In this document: positions 17,726 through 26,102 of the stretch, piece by piece
Numbering within the stretch: the first letter of the stretch is position 1
How the letters are laid out: each line of letters starts with the position of its first letter
Source of the DNA: CAZBUH01 sp964495095
Lineage (GTDB): Bacteria; Bacillota; Clostridia; Oscillospirales; Oscillospiraceae
Length of the DNA stretch: 64,000 bases
Reading direction: 5' to 3'
Assembly: GCA_964495095.1 (NCBI GenBank)
Contig: CAZBUH010000001.1
Span: forward strand, 4,766 to 68,765
Notes under the pieces: model-generated
The model's input: only the letters and a program-made list of their open reading frames with translations
Told to the model about the DNA's origin: nothing
Databases searched by the model: none
Translations under genes and position numbers: made by a program

Positions 17726-18472
17726 GTGAAGCTTAAAAATATCCCCGGTGGGGAATATATAATTTTTGCGGCGCTGTCGCTTTTATTCCTGCTTCTTGGA
17801 ATATTTATAAGCGGATCATCGCCGCTGGCCATGTTTTTCTGCCTGCTGTCATTTCTGATTTCAGGCTTCTCCACAATATCTGCGGCGGGCAAAAACGCCA
17901 TATGGCGCAAAAACGTGGACGAGAGGCTTATCGTTTCCGGCTGCTGCGCTGCGGCGTTTCTCAGCGGACATTATATTGACGGCGCGGTGTCAATGCTCGT
18001 TTTTCAGCTATTGTACCCGCTGAGGAACGATTTGGCGATGTACGCCGTAAAAAATGATTTTCTGCCGGCAGAGAGGGAGATCAAGGCGGTGCGCCTTGGC
18101 AGGCTTCTGCTGATTCCCGCCGCCGCTGTAGTCGATTTACTCCTTATTTTTGCCTTTAAGCTGCCGGCAGGGGAGACGGCGTATCGGACGGCTGGAATTC
18201 TGGTGCCGCTGTTTCCGACGGTCATCCTGATGTTCATAACGGCTGTCAGGCAGAACTTTAAGGATAAAATAAAGTTTTCCGGCTTTCTCTATCTGCTCAC
18301 TGTAATGTCGATGATAAAAATTATTACGGCGGTACTTATGGGAATGGGTATTATAAATGCCTGGGCTGTGATATTAATCGATTACAGTGCGTCGGCAGCC
18401 GCCGAAGGAGCTGTGATTTTACTGATGCAGAGCGCCCATCTCTATTGTAAAAAAACCGGTAATGATATATAA
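17726..18472 (+). CDS. P1B-ATPase-like membrane protein lacking the catalytic domains
   Basis: This 248-residue membrane protein of about six helices follows the membrane plan of heavy-metal P-type ATPases but has no phosphorylation motif (DKTGT), no actuator TGE and no nucleotide domain. Residues 42-100 (FLISGFSTISAAGKN then NVDERLIV) resemble the helix pair before the ATPase actuator domain. Residues 153-175 align with the metal-site helix, but VPLFP stands where CPC is expected. Residues 184-235 resemble the C-terminal helix pair. Translation starts at GTG 17726 behind GAGGAGG. It lies 41 bases upstream of the potassium-uptake genes and may be co-transcribed. The resemblance is my reading, not a search result. 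Confidence 0.6.
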   Translation: MKLKNIPGGEYIIFAALSLLFLLLGIFISGSSPLAMFFCLLSFLISGFSTISAAGKNAIWRKNVDERLIVSGCCAAAFLSGHYIDGAVSMLVFQLLYPLRNDLAMYAVKNDFLPAEREIKAVRLGRLLLIPAAAVVDLLLIFAFKLPAGETAYRTAGILVPLFPTVILMFITAVRQNFKDKIKFSGFLYLLTVMSMIKIITAVLMGMGIINAWAVILIDYSASAAAEGAVILLMQSAHLYCKKTGNDI

Positions 18473-18513
18473 TTACTCTATTATCAGGATAATTTTATTG
18501 GGAGCCGTATAGT

Positions 18514-19875
18514 ATGGATTTCAGGCATATTGTAATAAAACATAATATGAAGTCCCGAAAATTCAGTCCTACAAGAATAATCATTTTTGTATTTATTGCC
18601 ATTATAGCCGTGGGGACGCTGCTGCTTATGCTCCCGGTTTCATCGGCCTCCGGCGAATTTACGGACCCATTTACTGCGCTTTTTACTGCCACGTCCGCCA
18701 CCTGTGTTACGGGTCTTGTGGTAAGGGATACATATGCGTATTGGAGCACCTTTGGCCAGATCATTATACTCATAATGATACAGGCCGGAGGGCTTGGCTT
18801 TATGAGTATCGTATCCATTTTCTTCTTCCTTATGAATAAGAAAATCGGCCTGAGGGAGAGGCTCCTTATGATGCAGAGCCTGAACCTCAATGATTTGGGC
18901 GGCGTTGTGAGCATCTCAAAGCATATCCTGCTGGGTACGCTTATTTTTGAAGGACTTGGAGCGGCGATACTTTCGCTGTGCTTTGTACCCGCCCAGGGAT
19001 TACGGGGAATATGGATGGGCATATTTCATTCGGTGTCGGCCTTCTGCAACGCGGGCTTTGATATTATAGGCAGCACCAGCGTCATGCCATACAGTAATAA
19101 CCCGATTGTGCTTCTGACTCTGGCAGCCCTTGTGGTTATAGGCGGCCTTGGGTTCTTTGTCTGGGAGGATCTTATACGTCTTTTCCGCAGGAAAAAACGG
19201 CTTACGGTTTATACAAAGATAGTACTTGTGTCTACCGGTATACTGCTTGCAGGCGGTACCGTCTGTTTTTTGATAACAGAATACGCCAATCCGGAAACCT
19301 TAGGCGGGATGAGCGCTCCCTATAAGCTGCTGCACGCGTTTTTCCAGTCCGTTACTACGAGAACTGCGGGATTCGATGCTGTGGGGCAGGAAAAACTTAC
19401 CGACACCTCAAAAATGCTCTCCATAATTCTTATGCTCATCGGCGGCTCAGGTGGCTCGACAGCCGGCGGTATCAAAACCGTGACCGTCTCGGTGCTGTTT
19501 TTATCGGTGATAGCAGCTTTCCGCGGCAAACGGGAGCTTGTGATATTCGGGCGGCGGATTTCTGACACAAATATCAGCAACGCCGTCGCCGTCGCCGTTA
19601 TGGGAGTATCCATCGCGCTGATTTCAGGTATGCTCATATCCTTTATAAACGGTATCCCGATGCTGGACTCCCTGTATGAAGCGGCCTCGGCTTACGGCAC
19701 CGTGGGCCTTACGTCTGGGGTGACCGGTGCTGCAAATACCGTGTCGAAGGTAATACTTATAATCTGCATGTTTGCCGGCAAGGTCGGCGTTACCACAATA
19801 AGCGTCGCGTTTATGGTGAACAGGAGCAGTAATTCCAATATACGATATCCAAGCGAAAACATCATGATAGGCTGA
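18514..19875 (+). CDS. ktrB: Potassium uptake channel subunit KtrB/TrkH
   Basis: This is the membrane translocator of a Ktr/Trk K+ uptake system, with four repeats of two helices around a selectivity-filter loop. Filter-type segments are visible, including SATCVTGL, SAFCNAGFD, TTRTAGFD and SAYGTVGLT. The Gly-rich GGSGGSTAGGIKT stretch is typical of the third repeat. The length of 453 residues fits KtrB. The regulatory subunit follows 13 bases later. KtrB and TrkH labels overlap in annotation; I favour KtrB on size. Confidence 0.93.
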   Translation: MDFRHIVIKHNMKSRKFSPTRIIIFVFIAIIAVGTLLLMLPVSSASGEFTDPFTALFTATSATCVTGLVVRDTYAYWSTFGQIIILIMIQAGGLGFMSIVSIFFFLMNKKIGLRERLLMMQSLNLNDLGGVVSISKHILLGTLIFEGLGAAILSLCFVPAQGLRGIWMGIFHSVSAFCNAGFDIIGSTSVMPYSNNPIVLLTLAALVVIGGLGFFVWEDLIRLFRRKKRLTVYTKIVLVSTGILLAGGTVCFLITEYANPETLGGMSAPYKLLHAFFQSVTTRTAGFDAVGQEKLTDTSKMLSIILMLIGGSGGSTAGGIKTVTVSVLFLSVIAAFRGKRELVIFGRRISDTNISNAVAVAVMGVSIALISGMLISFINGIPMLDSLYEAASAYGTVGLTSGVTGAANTVSKVILIICMFAGKVGVTTISVAFMVNRSSNSNIRYPSENIMIG

Positions 19876-19888
19876 GCGGAGGGATAGA

Positions 19889-20539
19889 GTGAAGATGAAA
19901 ACTTTTGCAGTTATCGGAATAGGCCGTTTCGGTCAGGCCGTGGCAGAACGCCTTTACGAGATGGGACATGAGGTTTTGGCTGTAGATACGGACGATGAAC
20001 GGATACAGGAGATATCTGACAAGGTCACCCATGCGGTGGTGGCCGACGCAAAAGACGCCGACACGCTGGCAAGTCTCGGCGTAAGAAATTACGACTGCGC
20101 CGTTGTGTCTATAGGCGAAAATATTGCCGACAGCACACTTGTTACACTATCTCTCAAAGAGGCGGGGGTGGCTAACATAATATGTAAGGCGAAAAATGAG
20201 CAGCACAAAAAAATACTGCTTAAGATAGGCGCCGATAAGGTCATAATCCCGGAGGAGGAGATGGGGAAAAAAGTCGCTTCCCAGCTTGCCTCCACAAATC
20301 TCATGGGTTTTCTGGAGCTGTCCGACAACTACAGCATATCAGAGATAAAAGCTCCGGCCAAATGGGTAGGGAAGTCGGTCGCCGCTTTGGATGTGCGGAA
20401 TAAATGCCATGTGAATATTGCCGCGGTAAAAGAGGCGGGCAGGGATATGAATGTGACGATAGGCGCCGACTACAGCTTTAAGTCTGACGATATAATCGTG
20501 GTCATAGGCAGAAGACAGGATGTTGAAGCGCTGCAATAA
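19889..20539 (+). CDS. ktrA: Potassium uptake regulatory subunit KtrA/TrkA
   Basis: This cytoplasmic RCK protein gates the preceding K+ channel. RCK_N (about residues 1-125) has the nucleotide loop GIGRFGQAVAERL and a distal Asp after VLAVD. RCK_C (about 135-216) carries the SEIKAPAKWVGKS to VVIGRRQDVEAL segment, the part that binds regulatory ligands such as c-di-AMP in related proteins. Start is GTG 19889 or ATG 19895; both lie near GGAGGGA. A terminator follows at 20584. Confidence 0.93.
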   Translation: MKMKTFAVIGIGRFGQAVAERLYEMGHEVLAVDTDDERIQEISDKVTHAVVADAKDADTLASLGVRNYDCAVVSIGENIADSTLVTLSLKEAGVANIICKAKNEQHKKILLKIGADKVIIPEEEMGKKVASQLASTNLMGFLELSDNYSISEIKAPAKWVGKSVAALDVRNKCHVNIAAVKEAGRDMNVTIGADYSFKSDDIIVVIGRRQDVEALQ

Positions 20540-20583
20540 AAGATAAAATAAAAAAGACGGGCTGAGGCTGCGAAAGCAGAGAC

Positions 20584-20626
20584 TTGGGGCACCCTCCGTA
20601 AGGAAGGTGCCCCAAGGTGTGTTTTA
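20584..20626 (+). terminator. Likely terminator after ktrA
   Basis: A 10-bp perfect stem (TTGGGGCACC with GGTGCCCCAA) has a 12-base loop. A TTTT run follows a few bases later. Confidence 0.65.
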
Positions 20627-20700
20627 TCCAAAATTTATTTTGTTGAGCGGGTTGGAGATTTAATCCCGCTGATATTTTTCGTCGTTCGATGAACTGGAAA

Positions 20701-21222
20701 TTATTTTGCTAACAGTTTTTGAAAATACAATTCAAATCTTGGATCAGCCTTTAATTTTGTGAGACCGAAATCCTTGATCCTTTCTAATAATTCATCCCGC
20801 AAAAATTTTTGGTATGATTCATCTTCTGAATACTTATGAAATATGCAGTCGCCTTTTTCAATCGAAATCATAATCTCTTCATAGATATTCTCAATCTTTT
20901 CTTCGCAAACAACGGGAACAGTGCGCTCACAGACCAGTTCTGGTTCCCAACCGGTCTGGTCTAAAAGAAATCCTTTTTCCATAAGTCCATACAAAGAGCA
21001 GGATTTTCCTAAATATATCCTTTTTAGCGCATTTGGATAGCACTCATAGATAACAGGTTTTCCATTTAGCTCATCCATAAGGATATCAAAATCATCTTTA
21101 GGAGCGCCAAAGAAAATTGCCGTTATTCTATTATTGATAGCATAAACATACTTCTTTGCATGAGTAGACGCTTGAGGAATCAATTCTTTTAGTCCCGCCT
21201 GTTTGGATGCATGATATATCAA
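20701..21222 (-). CDS. Hypothetical protein, A+T-rich gene, YHAS N-terminus
   Basis: This 173-residue soluble protein has no function I can assign. It begins IYHASKQAGLKELIPQAS, a pattern reminiscent of small YHGS-type families that resemble ADP-ribosyltransferase folds, but catalytic residues cannot be assigned with confidence. The C-terminus is helical and charged, rich in Lys and Glu. Base composition and codon use are clearly more A+T-rich than the neighbours, suggesting acquisition. It stands alone between the ktrA terminator and the DHHW gene. No partner gene typical of a toxin-antitoxin pair is adjacent. Confidence 0.6.
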   Translation of the reverse strand: MIYHASKQAGLKELIPQASTHAKKYVYAINNRITAIFFGAPKDDFDILMDELNGKPVIYECYPNALKRIYLGKSCSLYGLMEKGFLLDQTGWEPELVCERTVPVVCEEKIENIYEEIMISIEKGDCIFHKYSEDESYQKFLRDELLERIKDFGLTKLKADPRFELYFQKLLAK

Positions 21223-21318
21223 ACTCTCGTACCCCTATCAATCTTGGTTTGGCGCTTAGACATGAAAAATTATACTACATTTTGTAGAATTTATATTAGA
21301 AAAAACAATTGATTACAT

Positions 21319-21342
21319 AGAAGCTGTTTTTCCGCAGCTTCT
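21319..21342 (-). terminator. Possible terminator after the DHHW gene
   Basis: An 8-bp stem (AGAAGCTG with CAGCTTCT) lies 26 bases beyond the DHHW stop. The T run on the minus strand is displaced by about ten bases, so this is weak. Confidence 0.4.
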
Positions 21343-21367
21343 GCCGGACTGTTTTTTCATTCAGCCG

Positions 21368-22489
21368 TTATCTTCCGGCCAGGAATACGTTGCTATCGCT
21401 GGAGAAGTTGTCGGCGCTGTAGCTTACCAGCACACAGTCGATATTGTTTTCCTGAATATACTCCTGAATGCTCATTTTATAATACCTCAGGTCTATTATA
21501 TGGATGTTTGAAAAGTGGGCGAAAAAGTAGGGGCTTTCGCTGTCCATATATGAATCCCGGAGTATAAGGAGGTTGGGCAGGTCCGCGTTCCCCGTGTCTA
21601 TAGTGAGAAGGGGAGTGTTGCCGCCGTAGAACATGGAGTATTTATCTTTCTTTTCAAGATAGCTGTAGTCGTAAAGCTTACCTTCATGCGCCGTGCCGTC
21701 GGAATAGTTGGTTACTGTGACGCCCTCCTCCGGGACATAGGTGGTTATGGTGTCAGGGGAGACCCAGCGCATACCGGAGCTTGAGTACACAGTGCCGTAA
21801 AAGCTGTCCGTAACCTCGTCTGCCTCGTAATTTTCCAGAGGCACAGGCTGCAGACCCATCTTTTCCGCCACGGCGCAATAGCCGTAGTAGGCGCCAAGGG
21901 TGGTCCAGTGGTGGTCGGTGCGGTAGAAAATATATTCGTCCTTATGGGGCTCCAGAGCAGAATAGATATCCACATTGTTTGCCTGGGATTTTTTGTAGAT
22001 GTAGTCTATAAGCTCAAGCTGGTCGCAGTTGGGAGCGCCCTCCGGCATCTTGTAGTCCCAAATTTTCGCTGCTCCCGGTATGATAGAGAGGTATACCGGC
22101 ACACCGGCATTTTCCGCAAGGGTATTTACGGCGGTTATATTCCTGTCCACAACGGTGTAATCAGGCTCATCAAAGCGCTCTATCAGAGTTTCTCCCTCAC
22201 AGAGATACACTCCGTTATTCTCTTTTTTTCCAAGGGCCAGCTCCGCATAGGATTTAAGGCTTATCCAGCCGTCCCGGCCGGCAAACTGGTCTGTGACGTA
22301 GCTTTCAAAATCCGACATAAATTCCCCGCTGAAAAGGGAGGAGAAGGAGAAAGCCGGACGCTGGGCCAGAGTGCGGTTTTCCATCTCTGAAAAATCCTTT
22401 GATGGGACTATCAGATTTACAATGAAAAATCCGAAAATAAAGACGAGAAACAGCGACACTGTTACTATACTGCAAACTTTTTTACTCAT
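21368..22489 (-). CDS. DHHW family protein (AlgJ/AlgX-like O-acyl transfer partner)
   Basis: A membrane-anchored extracytoplasmic protein of 373 residues. An N-terminal helix (about residues 7-28) is followed by the family core with TDHHWT, which supplies the His pair after which the family is named, and a catalytic-type Asp. Such proteins work with MBOAT acyltransferases to O-acetylate extracellular or wall polysaccharides. ATG 22489 behind AGAGGT is chosen over an upstream frame extension because it lies 11 bases after the MBOAT stop. The polymer modified here is unknown. Confidence 0.85.
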   Translation of the reverse strand: MSKKVCSIVTVSLFLVFIFGFFIVNLIVPSKDFSEMENRTLAQRPAFSFSSLFSGEFMSDFESYVTDQFAGRDGWISLKSYAELALGKKENNGVYLCEGETLIERFDEPDYTVVDRNITAVNTLAENAGVPVYLSIIPGAAKIWDYKMPEGAPNCDQLELIDYIYKKSQANNVDIYSALEPHKDEYIFYRTDHHWTTLGAYYGYCAVAEKMGLQPVPLENYEADEVTDSFYGTVYSSSGMRWVSPDTITTYVPEEGVTVTNYSDGTAHEGKLYDYSYLEKKDKYSMFYGGNTPLLTIDTGNADLPNLLILRDSYMDSESPYFFAHFSNIHIIDLRYYKMSIQEYIQENNIDCVLVSYSADNFSSDSNVFLAGR

Positions 22490-22500
22490 TGTTCGTACCT

Positions 22501-23901
22501 CTAAAATCTGAAATACAGGAAGGGATTGTACGTGGCGTCCACAAGATAGGCGGTGGAAAGGACAAGGCAAATAAGAATCAGAGCCGGTATGGCAAGGTTT
22601 CTGGTTCTCTCAGGTATTTTGCTGAAAACGGTTTTTGCAAGGGGAGTGCAGGCGACGCACAGGATAATAAGCGTAACGCCGTAGTTTCTTAGATAATACA
22701 GCACGGAGTCTGAGATGAGGCCCGCGGAGCCTATGCCGAACATCGACCCAATATATGTGACGCAGGACGTAAGGCTCTCGTTTGCGAAAATTGCCCAGCC
22801 TACTATCACGAAGAACATGGTGTATATGTGGGCCACAAATCCAGGGGCTTTCTCAAGCCATTTCAGAAGAAACGCCTTCTCAACCATCAGCAGCACAGCG
22901 TAGTACAGGCCCCATATGATAAAATTCCAGTTTGCCCCGTGCCACATTCCGGTAAGCATCCAGACCACTAAAATATTGAAAAAATTCCTGTATTTTTTGC
23001 ATCTGTTTCCGCCCATGGGGATATAGACGTATTCCCTGAACCATGTGCCCAGGGAGATGTGCCATCTGCGCCAAAACTCGCTTATGCTTTTTGAGATATA
23101 GGGATAGTTGAAGTTTTCCAAAAATTCAAAACCGAACATCCGTCCAAGGCCAACGGCCATATCCGAATAGCCGGAGAAGTCGAAATAAATCTGAAAGGTG
23201 TAGGCGATAGCTCCCAGCCAGGCACCGGCAACGGTCAGCTCGCCGGCGGGAACGGCTTTGTACACATCCCACAGCATGCCTATGCTGTTTGCCAAAAGCA
23301 CCTTTTTGCCGAGACCCACAATAAATCGCTCAACGCCGGAGGCAAATTTATCCACGGAATGCTCCCGCTGCTGGAGCTGGTCGGCTATGTCCTTATACCG
23401 GACTATGGGGCCGGCTATAAGCTGAGGAAAAAGGGAAACATAGGAGCCGAAATTTATTATATTTTTCTGAGCTTTGGCTTCGCCCCGGTAAATATCAATG
23501 GTGTAGGACATTGTCTGGAAGGTATAGAAGGAGATACCGATGGGAAGGGGAATGCCCAGAGGCTTTATAAAGTCAAGTCCCGGAATTCTGGCCAGATTTA
23601 CCGCAAAGAAGTCAAAATATTTAAAGAACATCAAAAGCGACAGGTTTATTACCACGGAGGACACTACGAACTTTTTCGCCAGTCTGTCGTTTGACCTGTA
23701 TTTTTCCACAAGCATTCCGTGGATATAGTCCACCAGTGTGGAGAAAATCATTATAAGTACGTATACGGGCTCGCCCCAGCCGTAAAAAATCAGGTTTGCT
23801 ATAAAGAGAAAAATATTGCGTATTTTCAGCGGGCATATATAATAAATCGCCAGCACTGCCGCAAGATATATAAAAATAAAAAGTATACTGGAAAATACCA
23901 T
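22501..23901 (-). CDS. MBOAT family O-acyltransferase (AlgI/DltB-like)
   Basis: A multi-pass membrane O-acyltransferase of 466 residues that passes acyl groups across the membrane for transfer to cell-surface polymers. Key segments are FWRRWHISLGTWFREYVYIP and GMWHGANWNFIIWG, which contains the conserved membrane His of the family. ATG 23901 follows GAGGTG. The downstream DHHW gene is its likely partner, an AlgI/AlgJ-type pair. It is 12 bases downstream of the recombinase stop, so all three may share a transcript. No dlt genes are nearby, which argues against teichoic-acid D-alanylation. Confidence 0.9.
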   Translation of the reverse strand: MVFSSILFIFIYLAAVLAIYYICPLKIRNIFLFIANLIFYGWGEPVYVLIMIFSTLVDYIHGMLVEKYRSNDRLAKKFVVSSVVINLSLLMFFKYFDFFAVNLARIPGLDFIKPLGIPLPIGISFYTFQTMSYTIDIYRGEAKAQKNIINFGSYVSLFPQLIAGPIVRYKDIADQLQQREHSVDKFASGVERFIVGLGKKVLLANSIGMLWDVYKAVPAGELTVAGAWLGAIAYTFQIYFDFSGYSDMAVGLGRMFGFEFLENFNYPYISKSISEFWRRWHISLGTWFREYVYIPMGGNRCKKYRNFFNILVVWMLTGMWHGANWNFIIWGLYYAVLLMVEKAFLLKWLEKAPGFVAHIYTMFFVIVGWAIFANESLTSCVTYIGSMFGIGSAGLISDSVLYYLRNYGVTLIILCVACTPLAKTVFSKIPERTRNLAIPALILICLVLSTAYLVDATYNPFLYFRF

Positions 23902-23913
23902 TGGACACCTCAA

Positions 23914-24918
23914 TTAATTTTTTTCTTCTTTTTTATAAGCGGCGAGGGGATTCATAACAGCGGCCTCGCGGAGATTCTGATCGTCTACGTGGGTGTATAT
24001 TTCGGTGGTGTTCAAATGCTCGTGACCCAGCAGCTCCTGCAGGGTTCTGACATCCACGCCGTTGTGCAGCATAAGCGTGGCGGCAGTATGCCGGAGCTTG
24101 TGAGCGGAATACTTGGTGCTGTCTATCCCGGCGTATGCAAGGTGTTTTTTTACGAGGTTATGTACGGTGGAACGGCTTATGCGCTTTCTTTGGGCCGAGA
24201 GGAAAAGTGCGTTTTTATCCACCGCCGCGATATTTTTGCGTATATCAAGATACTGGTTTATAGCATCGGCGCAGGCGTCGTTCAGGAAAACCATGCGCTC
24301 CTTATTTCCCTTGCCAAGTACCCTGATGGAATCCGGCCGGATATCTGTGAGATTTAAGCCCACAAGCTCAGATATACGCAATCCGCAGTTTAAAAAAATT
24401 GTCAGGATGCAAAAATCACGTTCCCGGTTTTTTCCATCAACAGAATTTAAAAGCTGTATACTTTCGTCAAGGGTCAGATAGTGGGGAAGTGACTTCATAA
24501 TTTTCGGAGAGTCCAGGTCCTCAAGAGGATTTGTCTCCAGTATTCCGGCCTTTGTGGAAAGGTACTTGTAATAGGAACGGAGAGTTGAAATTTTTCTGGC
24601 CCTTGAGGTGGCGCCGAGCCCGTAATCGGTGGAGCGGCTGTTCTGGTGCTTTGCCCGGTCCCTTGCCAAAAAGCCGAGAAAATCGTAAACATCGGAAAGG
24701 GTTACGGATTTTACAAAATCGGCGTCAACGTCTGAGATGGTTATGCTCTCAAACTCCGTATCCCTGGGGACGATATTACGTTTGATTTTCATATATCTAA
24801 AGAACATGCGCAAATCGAGATAGTATTCGTCCACGGTTTTTCTCGAGTGGCCCTTGACCGTCTCGTGATATGTGAGGAAATTCCTTATAATCTCAGGCGC
24901 TTCATTCCGGTAATCCAT
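23914..24918 (-). CDS. Tyrosine recombinase, XerC/XerD-like
   Basis: A 334-residue site-specific recombinase with an N-terminal SAM-like core-binding domain (about 1-130) and a complete catalytic domain: Arg181 in GLRISEL, Lys in GKGNKER, His273 and Arg276 in HKLRHTAA, His299 in GHEHLNTT and nucleophile Tyr308 in IYTHV. The size and motifs match chromosomal Xer proteins rather than phage integrases. No flanking direct repeats or phage genes were seen. It has its own consensus promoter, and the MBOAT gene follows closely. Role in dimer resolution is likely but not shown. Confidence 0.88.
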   Translation of the reverse strand: MDYRNEAPEIIRNFLTYHETVKGHSRKTVDEYYLDLRMFFRYMKIKRNIVPRDTEFESITISDVDADFVKSVTLSDVYDFLGFLARDRAKHQNSRSTDYGLGATSRARKISTLRSYYKYLSTKAGILETNPLEDLDSPKIMKSLPHYLTLDESIQLLNSVDGKNRERDFCILTIFLNCGLRISELVGLNLTDIRPDSIRVLGKGNKERMVFLNDACADAINQYLDIRKNIAAVDKNALFLSAQRKRISRSTVHNLVKKHLAYAGIDSTKYSAHKLRHTAATLMLHNGVDVRTLQELLGHEHLNTTEIYTHVDDQNLREAAVMNPLAAYKKEEKN

Positions 24919-24950
24919 TTAAAAACAGCCTTTCACAAAATATCTGGATT

Positions 24951-24979
24951 ATTATACAACAGAATACCGCTTTTTTCAA
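24951..24979 (-). promoter_or_regulatory. Promoter for the Xer-like recombinase gene
   Basis: On the minus strand, TTGAAA (24979-24974) and TATAAT (24956-24951) are separated by 17 bases. Confidence 0.75.
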
Positions 24980-25065
24980 TTATCAATTAGCATGTGCGAA
25001 AATCATAGTTTCCGACTTAAACGCTCCCTGGGGATAGTAGAACAGGGGGAATTAATAAAAGCAGA

Positions 25066-25097
25066 AAATTGAACAAAATAAAAATTTTGTTCAATTT
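25066..25097 (-). terminator. A+T-rich 14-bp hairpin, likely terminator
   Basis: A perfect 14-bp inverted repeat (25066-25079 with 25084-25097) surrounds AAAA. It follows the stop of the 25128-25898 gene and has a T-rich minus-strand exit, but its A+T-rich stem is unlike the GC-rich terminators elsewhere here. Confidence 0.55.
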
Positions 25098-25127
25098 AGG
25101 GGAGCGGAAAACAGGTAAAAGGCCCTT

Positions 25128-25898
25128 TCACACGGTATATTCAAAACCCGGCAGTATCGAGCCTATATCAAAACACGGCCGGTCTGTAAGGTACACTATT
25201 TTAAGACCCAGCTTACTTATATAGTTCTCAATTCTGTCTTTGTCAGGATGGTTATTAAGCTTTCCTGTGAACGCTATTGTGTCCGCATCCAGCTTTCCGC
25301 AGGCGCCGCCGATAAAGCCTGTATTATATCCAGGCAGTTCAATAAATCCCGGACTTATCAAAAGAGCTTCTATGCCGTGCATTACAGCGGCCTTATGGAT
25401 GCCTGTATCTGATGTGATTACAGCGCTGCGGCTCAGCACACACACCGAGCATTTTGAATAGCCCTGATTTACATTCACAGGCTTAAACCTTTTATATAAA
25501 AGCTCCTTTGCTTTGGAATCAGTATATTTTTCATTGTGTATAACATACTCTCCAATAACACAGGCGTTTAAACCGATATCCAGCGGATAGTCCGGGGACT
25601 GCTCCTTCTGCGCTTCAAAAACATTTATGCCCCTATTCGTTAAAAAATTAACGAATAGGGGCATCCCCTTTGCGCATACATAATCTGAAGCTCCGCAGTG
25701 CAGCACCGACATGTCGGCATGGCCCGATATTCCCGGCTGCAAATTTCTGTTATCAGGAACTATTATGATAGAAATATCGCGTTTTTTCAAGCTATCAGCC
25801 AAAATATCGGCATATTTTTCGCCGATAATTACAGTGGACACCTTTCCTGCGGGCAAGTTTGGATTTTTTACCGGCCTTTCTTTTGCAGTTTTTTTCAT
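25128..25898 (-). CDS. Conserved hypothetical protein (DUF6873/GME-fold type)
   Basis: A 256-residue cytoplasmic protein resembling a conserved clostridial family I recall as DUF6873, related in shape to amidinotransferase-like folds. It has internal repeats of strand-loop segments such as ADMSVLHCG, LNACVIGEYVIHNEKYTD and SRSAVITSDTGIHKAA, and ends near FGFEYTV-like hydrophobic residues. No canonical catalytic triad is visible to me. It is transcribed alone, divergent from the small Cys-rich gene at 25950. Function unknown. Confidence 0.7.
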   Translation of the reverse strand: MKKTAKERPVKNPNLPAGKVSTVIIGEKYADILADSLKKRDISIIIVPDNRNLQPGISGHADMSVLHCGASDYVCAKGMPLFVNFLTNRGINVFEAQKEQSPDYPLDIGLNACVIGEYVIHNEKYTDSKAKELLYKRFKPVNVNQGYSKCSVCVLSRSAVITSDTGIHKAAVMHGIEALLISPGFIELPGYNTGFIGGACGKLDADTIAFTGKLNNHPDKDRIENYISKLGLKIVYLTDRPCFDIGSILPGFEYTV

Positions 25899-25949
25899 AT
25901 AAACCTCTTAAGCTCCATAAAATAATGTATAAATTCTGGAGGCGATTTT

Positions 25950-26102
25950 TTGAGCTTTATTATCTGTACCTGCGACTGCGTTTATCAAAAGGACGGCTGC
26001 TGTCAGCTTGAACGTGCCGTGTCGTCCTCCGGAAGCCGCGGCGCAAAATGCGTTTACTATGTAAAGGCGTCGAGAGCTAAAGCCAAAAAGCCTAAAAATT
26101 AG
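25950..26102 (+). CDS. Small Cys-rich protein (50 residues)
   Basis: This short gene starts at TTG 25950, seven bases after a perfect GGAGG at 25938-25942, and overlaps the radA stop by four bases on the opposite strand. The protein begins MSFIICTCDCVYQKDGCC, with five Cys in the first 18 residues and a sixth at 34. The tail is Lys/Ala-rich. Small clostridial proteins with a CxxxCxYxxxGxC-like start are common and often misnamed; metal or Fe-S binding is plausible from the Cys pattern only. Its size makes it easy to miss. Confidence 0.65.
   Translation: MSFIICTCDCVYQKDGCCQLERAVSSSGSRGAKCVYYVKASRAKAKKPKN

Noticed and set aside
23914..24918. Xer-like recombinase considered as a prophage or integron integrase
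   Set aside because: No phage genes, attachment repeats or gene cassettes lie nearby, and size and motifs fit chromosomal Xer proteins.
25066..25097. A+T-rich inverted repeat considered as a CRISPR-like or recombinase site
   Set aside because: It is a single copy with no spacers, and no second copy was seen near the recombinase; a terminator is the simpler reading.
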